Assembly: GCA_015680685.1 (NCBI GenBank) | Contig: MNCI01024958.1 | Span: forward strand, 53,236-117,235 | DNA from: Gnetum montanum | Lineage: Eukaryota; Streptophyta; Gnetopsida; Gnetales; Gnetaceae | Direction of reading: 5' to 3' | DNA: 64,000 nt | Part shown: positions 21,966-35,600 of the stretch, piece after piece | How the letters are laid out: each line of letters begins with the position of its first letter | Position numbering within the stretch: position 1 is the first letter of the stretch | Position numbers and translations under genes: made by a program | Notes under the pieces: generated by a model | What the model saw: the letters and a program-made list of their open reading frames with translations, nothing else | What the model was told of the DNA's origin: nothing | Databases searched by the model: none

Positions 21966-22700
21966 AAATGACAAAAGATATTGAAGACATGAAAAGTAAT
22001 GAACAAGAATCTACGAGGAAGTATAAGAATGAAAATATTGAAGACGTGACCAATTATCTATATAATATGGTATTAAAAGAAGAAGAAGATAAGAGTCTCT
22101 TGAGGTCATTAATGAATAAGATTGTAGTTACAGACTCGCAAAAGCTCACAATGAAGAACTACAAGACTTGGGCACAAAGAATAAGAATTATCCTACATGC
22201 CAGCAAACTCTGGCATGTTGTCTCAAGTATTAACTTCAAACTTGATAATGATTGGAAAAGAGAACAAAATGATATGTCTTTAAGCATTCTTTACACTAAT
22301 ATCTCTAAAAATGTGTCTCATTTAATGTATGGTATGCATACAGCTACAAAGAATTGGGAAAAATTATATAAGATGTTTGGATCCCTAAATTAAGCAAAGA
22401 AAGAACATCTCTTCTTAAAATTGTGAACAACGAAGATGAATATAGAGTAGAAATTAACAAATTTCATCAAAGATATGAAAGTAGTTATATTAAAGCTTGA
22501 ATGTGGAAATGAAGAAGTATCTAATGAAGAAAGAATTTTTTCCCTCCTACGAGCACTTCTAGATAAGTTTAAAGAATTGATACAAGCACTTGATGCACTA
22601 GGAGAGACACCAGATTTTCCAACATTAATAGCTCAACTACAGTTGTAAGAAAAAGTTAGAATTAGAGTAGAAATCAAAAAATGTAAAATAAGTTATGTAT
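21960..22700 (+). pseudogene. Copia gag remnant
   Basis: The frame has KLTMKNYKTWAQRIRIILH followed by LWHVVSS and KNWEKLYKMFGS, the layout of the UBN2-type gag domain of plant copia elements. It is open from the left LTR to 22393 and then shifts. Later fragments (LLDKFKELIQALDALGE near 22555-22605) continue the gag. The zinc knuckle is not clearly preserved. It would form the particle shell. Confidence 0.65.
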
Positions 22701-23029
22701 ACCCAAAGAAATAAGCAAGGAAGGCAATGGAATCAGCATTGAGATTATGATAATAAACAAAGTTCAAGTTTCAATAATCAAAAAAACTAATAACCAATTT
22801 GTCATAGTTATTAAAGAAAAGGACATATACTATAAGATTGATGGTTCAATCTTAAATTTCTTAGATCCTTTGCTATTCAACAAAGAATGATTAGAGAGCA
22901 CATGAGTCAACAAAGGTGGAACAAAAATAGTAATAATAATCGAAGCAATTATCATGGGAATGAAGCAAATTTGCTAGGAGATGAAGTGATCTCAATCATT
23001 AAGGATACTAGTAGTTAATATAAAGTGAC

Positions 23030-26000
23030 CAAGGTTGAAAACAACACTTGGTACATTGATTTAGGATGTTCTAAACATGTATCAAGAAATCGTAACCTCT
23101 TCTAAAATTTATGTTCAATAAATGCTAGTGAAGCTACAACACCTATTAGAGTCATTTGTAAATATAAAGGGATTGGTGAGATCAACATGAAAATTGCTGA
23201 ACAACCAGACAGATTAAGAATATGTATTATACCCTAGCACTGAAGGAACATAATCTATTGTCGGTATTGAAATTGGTTAAAGTTGAACATAAAATAGTCT
23301 TTAAACAAGATCCAAACAAGAATGTAAAATGTGCAATATTGGAAGGTAGCTTACAAAAAAAGTTAGCAGAGACAAAAGAAACAAATGGAGTATTTAAGTT
23401 ACATCCAATACGAGAATTGATTTGCTCTACAATCCATAAAATGTGAGATGAAAAGTTATTGCATGCAAGACTTGGTCATATGAATAGAGGTTATATGCAA
23501 AATTTGTTACAATCTTCCCATGGACTACTATAGCTTAACTTAAATCATGACATGTTTTGCAAGCCATGTGTACTTGGTAAAAAAATAAGAATGACTTTTC
23601 CACATACAAGGAATATAGCTACAAGAACTAAGTTGGAGATTATACACTTAGGTGTTGGTTCATATGGTAATGTACCTTCATTGGGTGGAACACGATATTT
23701 CTTAACCTACATTGGTGACTACTTATGAAATATGTGGATATATATGATTAAATCCAAATTATAATTTTTTGATACCTTTATAAAATTTAAAGCATTAATA
23801 GAACATCAAACTCGATTAGCAATCATGAAGTTACAAACTAATGATGGAACTAGTACAGGAATAAAGAATTTCAAGAATATCTTACGAAAAAACAAATTAT
23901 TCATCAAAGGAAAGTTTCATATTTTCCAAAACAAAATAGTGTAACTGAATGTAAAAATCGAACAATTGGTGAAATAGTACAATGTGTGTTAGCTTAATCC
24001 AAATTAGATGATGCCTATTGAGAAGACGAAATATGAACTGTATTCTACATTATTAATAGAAGTCCTACTCTCTATTTGCATTTTGAGTGTCTAAATATAG
24101 TGTGGAATGGAAGAAAGCCCAACTTGGCACATTTACAAGTTTTTAGATGTAGAGTATACTATCACATCGTAACTCAAACCAAATCAATTCCAAAAACAAA
24201 AGAAGGATATTTCATAGAATATGAACTCCATAAAAAAGCTTATCAAATTTGGAACCTATAGGAAGAAAATTAGTAATTACAAGAGATGGTATATTTAATG
24301 GAGATGAATTGCTAGAAGATAAACTGATCCATGAGATTCTTATGAACAATGATTACGATGATGACAATGATTATGATGATGATCATATCCATGTAGCAAG
24401 CTCACATTAATGTTACAATGAGGATAAACAAGTCAATCCAACTTTTGGAAATTTTGATTCTCAAGACAATGATAATAATAATAATAAGTACTTAAGAGAT
24501 CCAAAGAATGAGAATATATGATTAAAAGTGTTGGAAAATGGGCAAACTTGGACATTACTAAGCCATGACTGCCAAGAATTCAATATAATGAAGTGCATCA
24601 TAATGGTATTATTGCTAACATTACAATACTCGATAAAGAAGTTTTAAAGATCGTTTCTCAAGCCTTTACAATGGAACATTGGAAAGAGGCAATGGAGGCT
24701 AAAATTAAAATGATGGAAAAGAGAGAAGTATGGGAATTAGTATCCTATCCAAAAGACAGACAACCCATTAAGAATCATTGGATCTTTATGACCAAACTAA
24801 AAAATGATAGAACACTAGATAAATACAAAGCTCAACTAGTTGCCAAAGGATTTTCCAAAATTAAAGGAATTAATTATGAGGAAACATTTTCCCCTACTGA
24901 ATGCATGGTAACGTTTAGGATAATTATCTGCTTGTCCACTAAGTTGAAATGAAAAATTGATGATAAATCAACCTTCTTATATGAAGATTTATACAAAGAA
25001 ATTTACATGGAGTAGCTTAAAGAATTTATAAAAGATGAAAAACTGGTATGCAAATTACAAAAGGCTATCTATCAACTAAAAAAAACACCAAGAATATGGT
25101 ACAAAAAGATTGATCAATTCTAGATGAATTATGGCTTTATTAAATCTAGAAAGATAATAACCTTTATATGTTTAAGAAGGAAGGAAAGATTCAAATGCTT
25201 CTAACCTTTTATATTGATGACCTATTGATAACAACAATGAAAGTCAAAATTGTAGAAAAATTCAAGCATCAATTTTCCTTACAATTTAATATCTTAAATC
25301 TTGGTTTAGTGCACAATTACCTAGGAATGAAATTAAGACCAAAGTTAGAGAAGATAACATTATTCCAAATGAAGTATACAACTGACCTATTGGAAAAATA
25401 TAGTATGTTGAAATGCAAAGAGTCTAATATTCCAATTATCCCTAGATTCAAAATCAGTATTGCAGGAGAAAGTATTGACCTTGCTCGACATTGATAGGTC
25501 ATTGGAGCTCTTATGTATCTTACGAACATAAGACCAAACATTCAATATGCAATAAATTAGTTGCCCATGATGATGCAAAGATCAAATTATCATTATATGT
25601 AAGTAGCCTTCCTAATCCTGAGATACATTAAAGGTAAATTGACTCATGGTCTAATCTTTAAAGCAACATCTCAAAAGTCATGAAAGTATATATAGATGTA
25701 GACTAATGTGGTGATATGATTGATAAACATTCCCATACCAACTTTCTGATTCAACTATATGGAAATTATATAAGTTGGAAGAGTAGTAAATAGAGAGTTA
25801 TGTCTCTCTCATTCATGGAAGTTGAATACCACACATTACAAAAGACTATTTAAGATGTAATATGGATAGATCAGCTCCTCACAGAGATTAGTACTAATGT
25901 TCCAAAACCTATCATGATTGATTGTAGTAATTAAATAGTACTCAAAATTCTTTAGAATGTAGTTGGTCATGAGAAGAGTAAACACATTGAAATAAGCATT

Positions 26001-26150
26001 CACTTCATAAGAGAGAAATACTATAGAAATGTACTGATGTCCAATATATATCTACCAAATCACAAAAAGCTAATGGATTTACAAAAGCTCTTTCCAAACA
26101 ATAATTTGATATTTTTAAGAGTATCTTCTTCTAATGTCCTTACATTATAA
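23030..26150 (+). pseudogene. Copia pol remnant: protease, integrase, reverse transcriptase, RNase H
   Basis: Protease: WYIDLGCSKHV at about 23050, with Leu where the active-site Ser of DSG is expected. Integrase: LLHARLGHMNRG (about 23458) and FCKPCVLGKK (about 23558) form its zinc-binding start. Reverse transcriptase: W-x-EAMEAKIKMMEKREVWELV (24680-24755), LVAKGFSKIKGINYEETFSP (24836-24895) and the catalytic YIDD at about 25212. RNase H region: IMIDCSN then HIEISIHFIREKY (about 25915-26020). At least eight stops or shifts interrupt it, so it is dead. The product would have copied element RNA into DNA and inserted it. Confidence 0.75.
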
Positions 26151-26308
26151 TCTGAAGTGAGGATGAGAATGTGATGACTGCAAAAGGAATTTGATGTTGT
26201 GTTGGGAGAGGGCACCCTCCAACATCTCTTTCATCTTTCTTTCACTTCACATTGTTTGCATAGAGCATGAAAAAATCAAGACAAAGACAAATTACGAATT
26301 AAGGAAAT

Positions 26309-26754
26309 TATTAGAAAATAATTCATACATTCTCTTGATCCATAAGTTGTTGTTAAATTAAGTTAATCAGGTCGTAAGAGTGTGTTGTAAGATTAACCAT
26401 TCCTACAAATCATAACAAGTGCTGGGTTAGTTACGATGATGCATTATGAATCATAATGAAGTATTGTGTCAATTACTATAATTCATAATCTTTTTTTCAT
26501 CTTAAAGGTCTAGCTAGTACCAAGTTAGTATGTATCATTATAAGTAAGTAACAAACAAAGAAAGAAGAAAAGTACAATTAGTCGTAATTAAGGAAGAAAT
26601 AATTATAACTAAAAGTTTCAAGAATACCAAGTTATAAAAGAAACATATTTGAACAAAAGAAGATTTATGATCATGAAATTTCTTTATTAAAGATCCTAAT
26701 ATATTACAAAACTCTGTAAAGCACTTCCAAATGATACTACATTGAAATTTAATA
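26309..26754 (+). repeat. 3' LTR of the copia element
   Basis: Homologous to 21509-21950. The terminal TG has become TA and the terminal CA has become TA. Differences are spread evenly, showing age. Confidence 0.75.
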
Positions 26755-27584
26755 GTGTTGCAGTTGCCACGAGCCAAAAACTTTCTAATTGTTAGAGCTA
26801 TCATGAATTCAGCATCCTAAAAGATCCCAAATAGTACATCCTAAGCTCCCCTAGCATCACAAAGCTTGAATTTGAAAATTTTGATAGTTTAATCTTAGGA
26901 CTTTGGGGTCAAAAGTCTTCTAAGTGTTGGAGGTGATGGGATGTCAAATTAGGTTTCCTTCAACATTGTAGCATAAAATTCCTAAAAAAAAAACCTTGCA
27001 AGATATATTTCTAACCTTTGGAGGCCTCCAAGTATTATTTGGGATCACATCCCAACTCAGTGGTGTCAATTCTGACAACTTTGAAAAAAACTCAAAAAAA
27101 AGTCAAAAAAAAGTGTTACTAATGCTGACGTTGCGTTAGCATCACCACTGGCATCAATGTCAGTAACACCATTTTGAAATGATCTCTTAGGACCAAAATG
27201 ACGCATTAGTAGTAGTTTTGCTACTCCAAGCTTCCAAATTTTGCACTATTTTACAAGTTTGTTGAAACTTGAAAAATTAACATTTTTGGCTAAGAATGAA
27301 ATACTGGCAAATTTGTAACTCATTTTGGCATCTCCAAATCATTCCATATACCAAGTTCATAGCTTTCCACAAGTTTATAGGTCTCTCAACACTTCAAAAT
27401 TACCATCCTAACGTATTTTAGGGTCAACTACAGAGTTAGAACTTTTGGTCAGGAAAAGGGTCAAAATTTTCTAACTTTGAGAACTAACACTGATGTTACA
27501 TCAACATCAGCATTGGCATCAATGTAGGTATCACCATTATCAAAACTCTAAAACATTTCAAAAATTGTATTTTGACATGCACTA

Positions 27585-28110
27585 GCTAGTTGCGCCAAGT
27601 CACGCCACTCAACCATGTTAGCTAATCATGCTAAGTCATGACACCCAATCACGCCACTTGGTCATGCTACAAAGCTATATTAGCCAACCATGCCAATTCA
27701 CGCCACTCAACTGCAATAGTCACCCATGCCATGTCATGCCACATGGCCATGCCAATAGGCCACATTAGGTTACGCCATGTGGCTATGCCATCTAGTCATG
27801 CTAAGTCACATGACCTAGCCATCTCACTCAACCATGTGAGATGCCCATGCCAAGTTACACCACTCAATTGTGCCAAGTCATGCCACCTAGCCAAGCCATT
27901 CAACCATGTCAAGTCATGCCACTTGGTCATGCTAACTAATTATGCCAAGTCACAAAACCTAGCAAGTGTACTTGGCTACACCAAGCCATGCTACACAGTT
28001 GTGCTAGTTGATGCTAAGCCACATTAGTCAACCATACTAGCCAATCATCCCAAGTAATGCCACTTGACCATGCCAATCAACCATACTAAGTCACACCACT
28101 TGACCTTGCC
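27585..28110 (+). repeat. Degenerate minisatellite, CATGCCAAGTCACGCCACTC type
   Basis: About 20 loose copies of a unit of 20-30 bp combining CATGCCA, AAGTCA(C/T)GCCAC and CAACCATG. It lies within the 5' LTR of the outer element. The long open frame across it (27638-28027) comes from the repeat and is not a gene. The same words recur at 58220-58290 inside the same element. Confidence 0.75.
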
Positions 28111-29622
28111 AACAAATCTCAATGAAAAGTTACACTTAACTCTAAGTTTAATGTTAGTAATATTAAGTTAAATTTGGTAACTTCGAGCCTGTAAATACAA
28201 GCTCAAAACACAAATTTTAGGTCAAATATTTTTGGATTTAAGATCACTTGTCATGTTTTGAGAGATCAAAAGCATGAGCACCTACCATCACCATAGCACC
28301 TGTGTGCTCCTCAGCCACCTTCAATACCTTTTGCACCTTTGACGTTACTTCTAGAGATATATTTTTTAGGCTTCTATGTCACTTTCTAGAGTTGAAATCT
28401 TTTTGAGCTCCAGCATCACTACCAAGAACCTTGGCAAAAATAGCCTGCTTTTGGCCTTGAATTGATTTTGGATCCCTCCTATAGCTTCCCCACCCATAAC
28501 CTAACCCTCTAAAGGTTCAATTCCATCCTCCAAATGCATATTTTGCTAAAGAATTGAGCTTCTTTTATTAGTTTCATTATGCATACATTTTTTGCTTATC
28601 ACTTGTAGTTTGGCCCTCCATACGAGGTGAAAACTTTGCAAACCATCAATAAAGCATTGTATCATTTGAGAAAGGATTTGGGAACTTTCTTCCATATTAA
28701 AGCATCTCACTTTTTATTATTTTATACTTGTTTACTCACATTCTATAATTAGACTTTCTTCTATCTCTTACATTGCATTCTATACTTAGTCAAAATTTTT
28801 AGCATTTTATACTTAGCCATTTTTCCACATAAAAATATCCTTTTTTTTATGGAGGGATTTGAGACCCTTCTCTCTACATAATAATATTAATATTTCAACA
28901 TTTTATGTTCTTTTATATAAGTTTTATACTTATTTTTTATTCCATCTTTCACATTTTATTCCATACGTACTCAAATTTTGAACACCTTTATACTTAGTCA
29001 TTTTTCAACATAAAATTTTCATCATTTGGGTAGGGAACCGAGATCCTTCCTTTCATGTTATAAATACAGTATTTTAATATTTTGTGCTATTTATCTATAT
29101 TTTATACTTAATTTATATTCTACCATTCATAGCTTATTTTACACTTTGTTTATTTTCAGATAATCCATACTTAGTTATTATTCTAGTGATTTTATACTTA
29201 ATTATTTTTTGCATTAAAAACATTATCTTTTCATCATTCCCCAACACTCTTGGTTTGTGTGTGGTAGGCTAATTCTGTATTTTCTTGGGGGATTCATGTC
29301 CCCTATTTTTTTTTATAATCGTTGATTTATCATGGGTTACATCAATCCGAAGACCATTTATGATTACACATTAAGTATCTCAACACTTAGTTGGTGAAGG
29401 TATCCTTATAGAGGTGTAAAGAACATTTCTATAGAAATAGTTTTAACATTAGAAGTATGGTTAATAGGATTTCTAGTATCTTGAAATTATCACTTAAAAG
29501 CCTATAGGTCCTTTCTAGTACTTATAATTTTTCTCACTTTTAGTATTTTTTCTTAGTTTAATCATCTTTTCCATTTTGCACTTCATCCTAATTTCTTTTA
29601 TGAGTGTATGCAAGACACTCTA

Positions 29623-29645
29623 TTTGGCACCATGACAGGGCAAAG
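29623..29645 (+). promoter_or_regulatory. Primer-binding site of the outer element
   Basis: TTTGGCACCATGACAGGGCA follows the LTR. It has the TGGCACC start typical of plant gypsy primer sites. I cannot assign the tRNA from memory. Confidence 0.55.
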
Positions 29646-29989
29646 ATCTAATTCCTCCTACATCTCTCAAGTCTGTAGGTAAATGAAAATGCAAAAATCT
29701 CAAGTGCTTACAACATCCATGACACAACATGACTACAAAGTTGTTAAGAATCATGCTAAGAAACATGATTAACATTACTAAAAGGGAGCTAAGCATCATG
29801 CTACCTAAGAATGTGCCAAGAAGAATGGCTGAATATGAGGTAGTCAATGGTTTGGGATCTTTCCTACCTAATCCAAACCATTCTATAAGGCTTAGCTAGT
29901 TTAAGCAAGCCACGCTCGCAAAATATTTACTCGCTAGGTAAAAAATATAGGAGATGAAAAGTGGTATTGGAGGATATCTCATTGGGAAT

Positions 29990-30996
29990 GCAAACATCAA
30001 TTAGGAATTGAAATTTTCATTTTCATGATGAACGAAGCAAGCAAAGTGGAGATGTTAACATTCATAATGGCGATGAGTAGGAGCCTCCTCACATTACTCT
30101 TCTTGTGAACCCTTTCCATCTATCAAACTACCCTATAACACAGCATGCAAACCTCATCAATTCCTCAAATTCCTTTCTAGTGCATGAACTAAAAAACATT
30201 TTTGTCTTACTATTCACTTCAATTAACCTTGTTATCATAATTCCACTAGCAACTAGAATGTCACCGACATACAATATCTTTTTAAATACTAGTAATGTTA
30301 ATCAATCATCCCATCTTCCAAGTCTTAATTTAATGCTAAAACCTTTTTAATCAATATCACATGTTTCACAAATTCAATCAACTAAAGTGTCACTACCTGT
30401 TATTTTTCTTGTGCAACATGTGCCCTAATATAGTGCACCTCAAATTTCCATGCCAACCATTATACTGCCATAACCATTTGTACCTTCTCACAACTCCATT
30501 TTGGGTAACTTATAGTTCTATCAATTCCTGTTATTCCACTTGAATTAATTCTCTTACTCCAAGATCTTATGTCTAAGATCCAGGCAAACGTAGATCAAAT
30601 GCAAAAAGCCACAATGCCACATGCAAGAAATTTTGTAGTTTCTATCACATCTCCTTGTCAATTCCATCAATCCTTTGATTCCCCCCACTTAAATTGCCAA
30701 AGGTGTTTCATTGTCATATTTTACTAAGTATAATGGAGAATCTAATCCTATGAATTACATCATTATCTTCTGCAATGAATGTATGTTATTAACCAGTTAC
30801 CATCATACCATATTGTGCAGTTTTTCTAATTCCTAACATGAAAGGCGTTGGAATGGTATTAGGCCTTTCCTCATGGATTCATTACCTCCTTGAAGCAACT
30901 CTTCACAACCTTTATGAAGATGTTCAAGTACAGCATTAGTAAAGATAGGACCCTACAAAAATTCTTGGTCATCAAATAGGCTTCTAATGAATCTAT
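29990..30996 (+). pseudogene. Outer element gag, 5' part
   Basis: The frame around 30715-30785 reads FTKYNGESNPMNYIIIF, aligning with LTKYNGEGDPNAHLVIF in the inner Tat element gag (33765-33815). This is the start of the retrotransposon gag capsid domain. The frame decays in the next 200 bp and is cut by the inserted element, whose left border hides behind the N at 30997. It continues at 44486. Confidence 0.65.
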
Positions 30997-31389
30997 NCAA
31001 CGTCCAAATGGTCTAATTTTGAAGGGACAAGTCACCCTCAAGGTCCATTAATGATTTCTCTAAGTTTCAGCCTCCAGAACTTTAGATTTCAGCTCCAAAA
31101 AAACTCATTTTTGTCATTGACACCTAGGTCACGTTGGCAGCATGAGTCCAACGTGACCAACTTCTAGAAAATTACCAGAAAATTCCAAAAAATTCTCAAC
31201 TTCTAGAAAATTCCAGAAAACTCAGGGACAAAGAGGTTTCAAGCAAGATGGGTCAAATTTTCCTTGTACATTTCATTGTAAATCTTCATTTGTGGGATAG
31301 TCAAGCCCTCATGTCTAAATTAAATGTACTTTCATGGGCTTGAATAACCCATAAATTGTAAAATGCAATATACCTGGTCAAGAATGTAG

Positions 31390-31665
31390 CTTGCCAACAC
31401 ACATCCAACTCGTGCACAACTATCCGACATAAATCCAACTTGTGCACAACTATCCAACACACATCCAACTCTCGCCAACACGCATCCAACTCGTGCACAA
31501 CTATTAGACACAAATCCAACTCATGCACAACTATCCAACACACATCCAACTCTCGCCAACACACATCTAACTTGTGCACAACTATCCAACACAAATCCAA
31601 CTCGTGCACCACTATCCAACAGACATCCAACTCTCGCCAACACGCATCCAACTTGAGCACAACTA
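31390..31665 (+). repeat. LTR minisatellite with alternating 30-bp and 21-bp units
   Basis: The units are ACACAAATCCAACTCRTGCA plus CAACTATCCA (30 bp) and ACACRCATCCAACTCTCGCCA (21 bp). They alternate irregularly. Both unit lengths are multiples of three, so open frames appear on both strands (peptides HTSNSRQH and similar). These are by-products of the repeat. Confidence 0.85.
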
Positions 31666-31756
31666 TCCATTGGACACATGTCACTAGATCTACTTTCCTC
31701 TCATCTCCTAGCCATTGATTCCATTCTTGAATTTCATGCCCAAGCCCAGCCCAACC

Positions 31757-31766
31757 CTATAAATAC
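31757..31766 (+). promoter_or_regulatory. TATA box of the inner Tat LTR
   Basis: CTATAAATAC, conserved in the right LTR at about 43831-43840. Confidence 0.6.
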
Positions 31767-32426
31767 CCTATCAATTCACATAAACCAGGGGGCAAAAAAT
31801 TGGAGAGATTGGAAATTCTAAGAAAGTACAGAACCTGAAATCCTTGGGTGCTCGGCACACCTATTGGCATTCAAGAATTTTTCACATTCATCACATCACA
31901 TCATCACATCATCACGTTATCACGTTACATCACCCCGAGGCTAGGCGTTTCAACCTACCATCTACACGCAGCTACGCTTTGACCGGTGCACATCTTTTCT
32001 AAGCAATACATTATTCTCGTTTTCTCAACCAAACATTATTTTAATTTTCTGTTTCATGTTCTATTTTTACGTTCTATTTACATTTTTTCTTACATTCAAT
32101 TTACGTTCAGTTTACACATTCAGTTTAGTTTACGCCTTGTTTACACCTTACGTTTACACTTATGTCTTACGTCTCACAGCTCATGTTTACATTTTACGTG
32201 CATTTACACGTTTTAAGACATTGCTTATGATAACCCCAACGCTAGCCATAGCTTACGCTCGAGGAAGTCCTTGGTTGATTTGCATGCAAACCATCCAAGG
32301 CACTCTTCCTTTGTTTACTTTTCCAACTTGCCCTCGGGCGAAGGCAGGGTTAGCTGTGTCTGCCCAACAATCTCTCAGTGTCTATTTCCCTTCCAGCTTT
32401 ACACCAATGATTTAGGTCAGTACAAT

Positions 32427-32448
32427 TTTTGGCACTAGAAGGAGAGCC
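32427..32448 (+). promoter_or_regulatory. Primer-binding site of the inner Tat element
   Basis: TTTTGGCACTAGAAGGAGAG begins two bases after the LTR end. It shares the TTTGGCAC start with the outer element's site but differs beyond it. The tRNA is not assigned. Confidence 0.55.
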
Positions 32449-32656
32449 TAAATTTTCCATTGTTAAAACGTTAATCATGCTACCTGTCAAAACTTTTTCA
32501 TCTTACCCTGTGAGTCTCCTGTCCCTGTTGGTCACGCTGAGCTTTTCCTATTGGTCTAGTTTGATTCATTTGATCACGTTATGTTTGTGTCACAGTCACA
32601 CTGCAACTGCTTGCAATCCAACTCCATTCATCTAGCCTAGTCTGCTCACGTTCGTC

Positions 32657-35600
32657 ATGGAATCCTTCCAAATCAACCTAGTAACACTACCAATCGCTGA
32701 AACTTCGAACCCTTTAACTACTACGGAATCCATAACTGTCATAGAACAAGTAAACCCTCATGGCCCTACACACCAGTTGCTTAGGATACAGGGCAAAGAC
32801 CCTACCTATGCCACTCTTACACCCGAACAGTACAACTTCATATGTGTCAAAATCCAAGCCAACCTACCTATTGACCGTAAGGAAAGGGAAGCAAAACGAA
32901 ATTATGAACTTATCCATAAGGGAGGTCATGAGTTCATCCCTTTAGAATTTGACATAATCTCGCTCTTTGAACACCATCATAGACTCATATCCCAACTTCT
33001 CATGGCTAGAATTCAAGCCTTACAGCTACCTCCCATAGAGCCTCAAGATGAAGAAGATGGCTTTGCAGCCAAATCTGAACATGGAGAATCATACCATACC
33101 ATTAGCCCCCATACCCATACAAACCCGTTATTTCAACCGTTCCTGGAAGAAATAATATTTCCACCACTAGCTTCCTTACGGGAAGTAGCCATTCCCATCC
33201 CCATCTTCTCCAAGTCCAACATTCAAACTAATGCATCTACTTCTGTCATACCATTGCAAACACAATCCCAACAGACTGATGCAGGAATGACTTCTCGACC
33301 TCAAGTAATTAGAATGCCATCGGTCATACCTGCTTCCATGTCCACCCATTATGTACCTCAAGTGCAAATCCAACAAACACCAATGATCACTTCACAACCT
33401 ATGACTAGGCAGTGGGTCCCACCAGCTGTTCAGCAAAACTTTTCTACTCACTACAGTGTACCACATCTCATAATCTCAGCCCCAAATGCTATCCTGCCAC
33501 AACAAACAATAGTCCAACAACCTCTTTTTCCACAAATGATGCCATAATCGAGTCATTATCAATTACCATCAACCCAAACCGCTAGTCTTCCTACCACCCA
33601 AGAATGTGCAAACACACAAAAAATGATGCACTCCTTGGCAAAGGAATTAAAACGCCTTAAAACTTTGAACAATGAGAAAGTCAAAGTACTAGATTTCTAT
33701 CAAGATCACCCAATTGACCCCTCAATTCCACCCTTAACCTTGCCAAAAGGAGTCTCGTTACCTCAGTTGACCAAGTACAATGGAGAGGGAGACCCAAATG
33801 CCCACCTAGTGATATTTCGGACTGAAAGTATTTTGCTTTAGGCATGGCCCCATGTAATTCTCCATGTATTTGCTATGTCCTTAGTAGGAAGAGCCTTAGA
33901 CTGGTATCAAGCCTTACCCCGTAGCTCTATATCTTCTTTGGAAGATTTGTTACACCAGTTTGTCACCCGTTTCAAATATAATCTAAAACCGGAAGCCACA
34001 TTAGATAGCTTGATTCAAATTAAACAAGCGCCTTTAGAGCCAACACAGAAATTTATCCAAAGATGGAGTGCAGCCCTGAATGAACTTCACGAGCCTCTTC
34101 CTGAAATGTATCTGCTTACGATCCTTAAGGTGGCCGCAAATGACTTTGAGTCAGGCATTTGTACAAATTAAAGACATAGAAGAGGCTGCACAAACAAGTA
34201 ATGACCCAGCCTACTCAACCTTTAGGAGCCAACACATAAGGAAAGATAAATCCAAAACAACAGTAGCAGTAGTGGCTGAAACAGCCCGACCTAGTCACCC
34301 AGGACAAAAGGGAAAACAACCCGCTGTCCCAAACAACTATGAAAGAACCACACCCACTCCTACACCTGAAAATTCTTCAAATAGAAATAACAACATAGGT
34401 CATGCCCGTACCTTTGAAAGGAAAAACCCTGCTCAATACACACCATTGCCCATGAAGCCTTCACAACTACTTGATCAACTTCTAAAGGCTAGGCTAATTC
34501 AACACAAACAAATGTCTCCTACGGCCTCGCAAAGACATGATCGCTTTTGCGAATTGGCCAGAAATCCAGCCTTAGAAACAGCCAACGAACCTCCCATTCC
34601 AAAAGGCTTTAGGTTGGATAGGTTTTGTGAATATCACCAACGGTGTGGTCATGGGACTAATTACTGCTTTATGTTGAAACAAGACATACAACGCATGACT
34701 GATAAAGGTGAACTGGTCTTCGATGAGACAAACCCGGTAAGACCCCAAAACCAATCCATGGGGGTCTACAAGGATCCTCTCAATACCAATGATGCACCAT
34801 ATGTGATTAATACTATCCATGTGGAAGACAAACAAGATGTTCCTTGAAAACCTTTTGTGATTCACAAGCATTCAAAAAACACACCTACCCCAACATATCC
34901 GCAAACCCCTTTCACCATACGCACATCCCCCACACCATCAAAACCATTCATCATCTACATACATCCTTCGGTTGTCACGACAACAAACATGCCATCTAAA
35001 AATTGACCCATTCCCTTTGTGGTCCGGGTGCCAAAACACCTTGGTGCACAACCCGCCTCCACTTCTCGATGACCTTTGCGAGAACTTCTTGCCGATAGGC
35101 TAATAAGAGAGCACCTAGAAAGAGAAAAAAGAGAGCACATGGAGAGAGAAAACCATGGACATGAATTAGGATGGCCAAAGCCTACACCGCTAAGCGTCAT
35201 TCCCATGAGTCCGTCCATTAATGAACCTAGTACAAGTCACCAAAACAAAGATGATGTTGTGAGTCATATCCCAAACGTAGCATCCTCAACTACTAACGTA
35301 AAAACCCCTCCATGAGAAATAAGAATGCTAGGTCAAATGGACCAAATCTCTATGGATAATAATGTCCCAAATCGTAAAGACCTAGCAAATGCGTTGACCC
35401 AGGTCACACAAGCCTTAAAACAAAAGAATACTTCTTTAAGTTTGTATGACCTAGTAATGACTTCACTAGTACATCGAGAGGCTCTCGTACGGATGCTAAC
35501 TTCAATTCCTGTTAGTGAGGATCTTCCTACAGATGAACTATCCATTTATGCAGTATTATCCCCACAACTTTAGGAATCGAAGACCACATCCCTAGAGTTC

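Larger units (their letters stand above)
21509..26754 (+). mobile_element. Degenerate Ty1/copia retrotransposon
   Basis: LTRs of about 445 bp (21509-21950 and about 26309-26754) share AATTCATACATTSTCTTGATYC and the CTCTGTAAAGYRCTTCC end. An initiator-Met primer site follows the left LTR. The flanking bases are GTGTC (21504-21508) and GTGTT (26755-26759), a 4-of-5 target duplication. Domains run gag, protease, integrase, reverse transcriptase, RNase H, the Ty1/copia order with integrase before reverse transcriptase. Frequent stops and shifts make it inactive. It inserted into the 5' LTR of the outer gypsy element. Confidence 0.85.
21288..29622 (+). repeat. 5' LTR of the outer element, about 3.1 kb after removing the copia insert
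   Basis: The start is set by identity with the 3' LTR start at 63927. The end is set approximately by the primer-binding site at 29623. A copia element occupies 21509-26754. The remaining LTR is AT-rich and carries a CATGCCAAGTCA minisatellite (27585-28110). Such long LTRs are usual for Ogre/Tat elements. The exact 3' end is uncertain by a few bases. Confidence 0.7.
30998..32424 (+). repeat. 5' LTR of the inner Tat element (first part missing in gap)
   Basis: From TCTAATTTTGAAGGGACAAG onward it aligns with the right LTR from about 43030. About 280 bp of its start is not present because of the N at 30997. A minisatellite at 31390-31665 and a TATA box at 31757 lie inside. Confidence 0.85.

Noticed and set aside
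27638-28027. 129-codon frame rich in His, Ser and Ala
   Set aside because: It lies entirely within the CATGCCA minisatellite of the outer LTR.
31301-31684. Minus-strand frame encoding repeated LDVCWIVVHE-like peptides (also at 43452-43643)
   Set aside because: It is produced by the 30/21-bp LTR minisatellite, whose unit lengths are multiples of three. The peptide has no independent support.
33176-33376. Antisense frames across the inner Tat gag, protease and integrase (for example 34572-34871, 35678-35917, 39734-40024)
   Set aside because: They are shadows of the plus-strand polyprotein frames, which carry the recognisable motifs.
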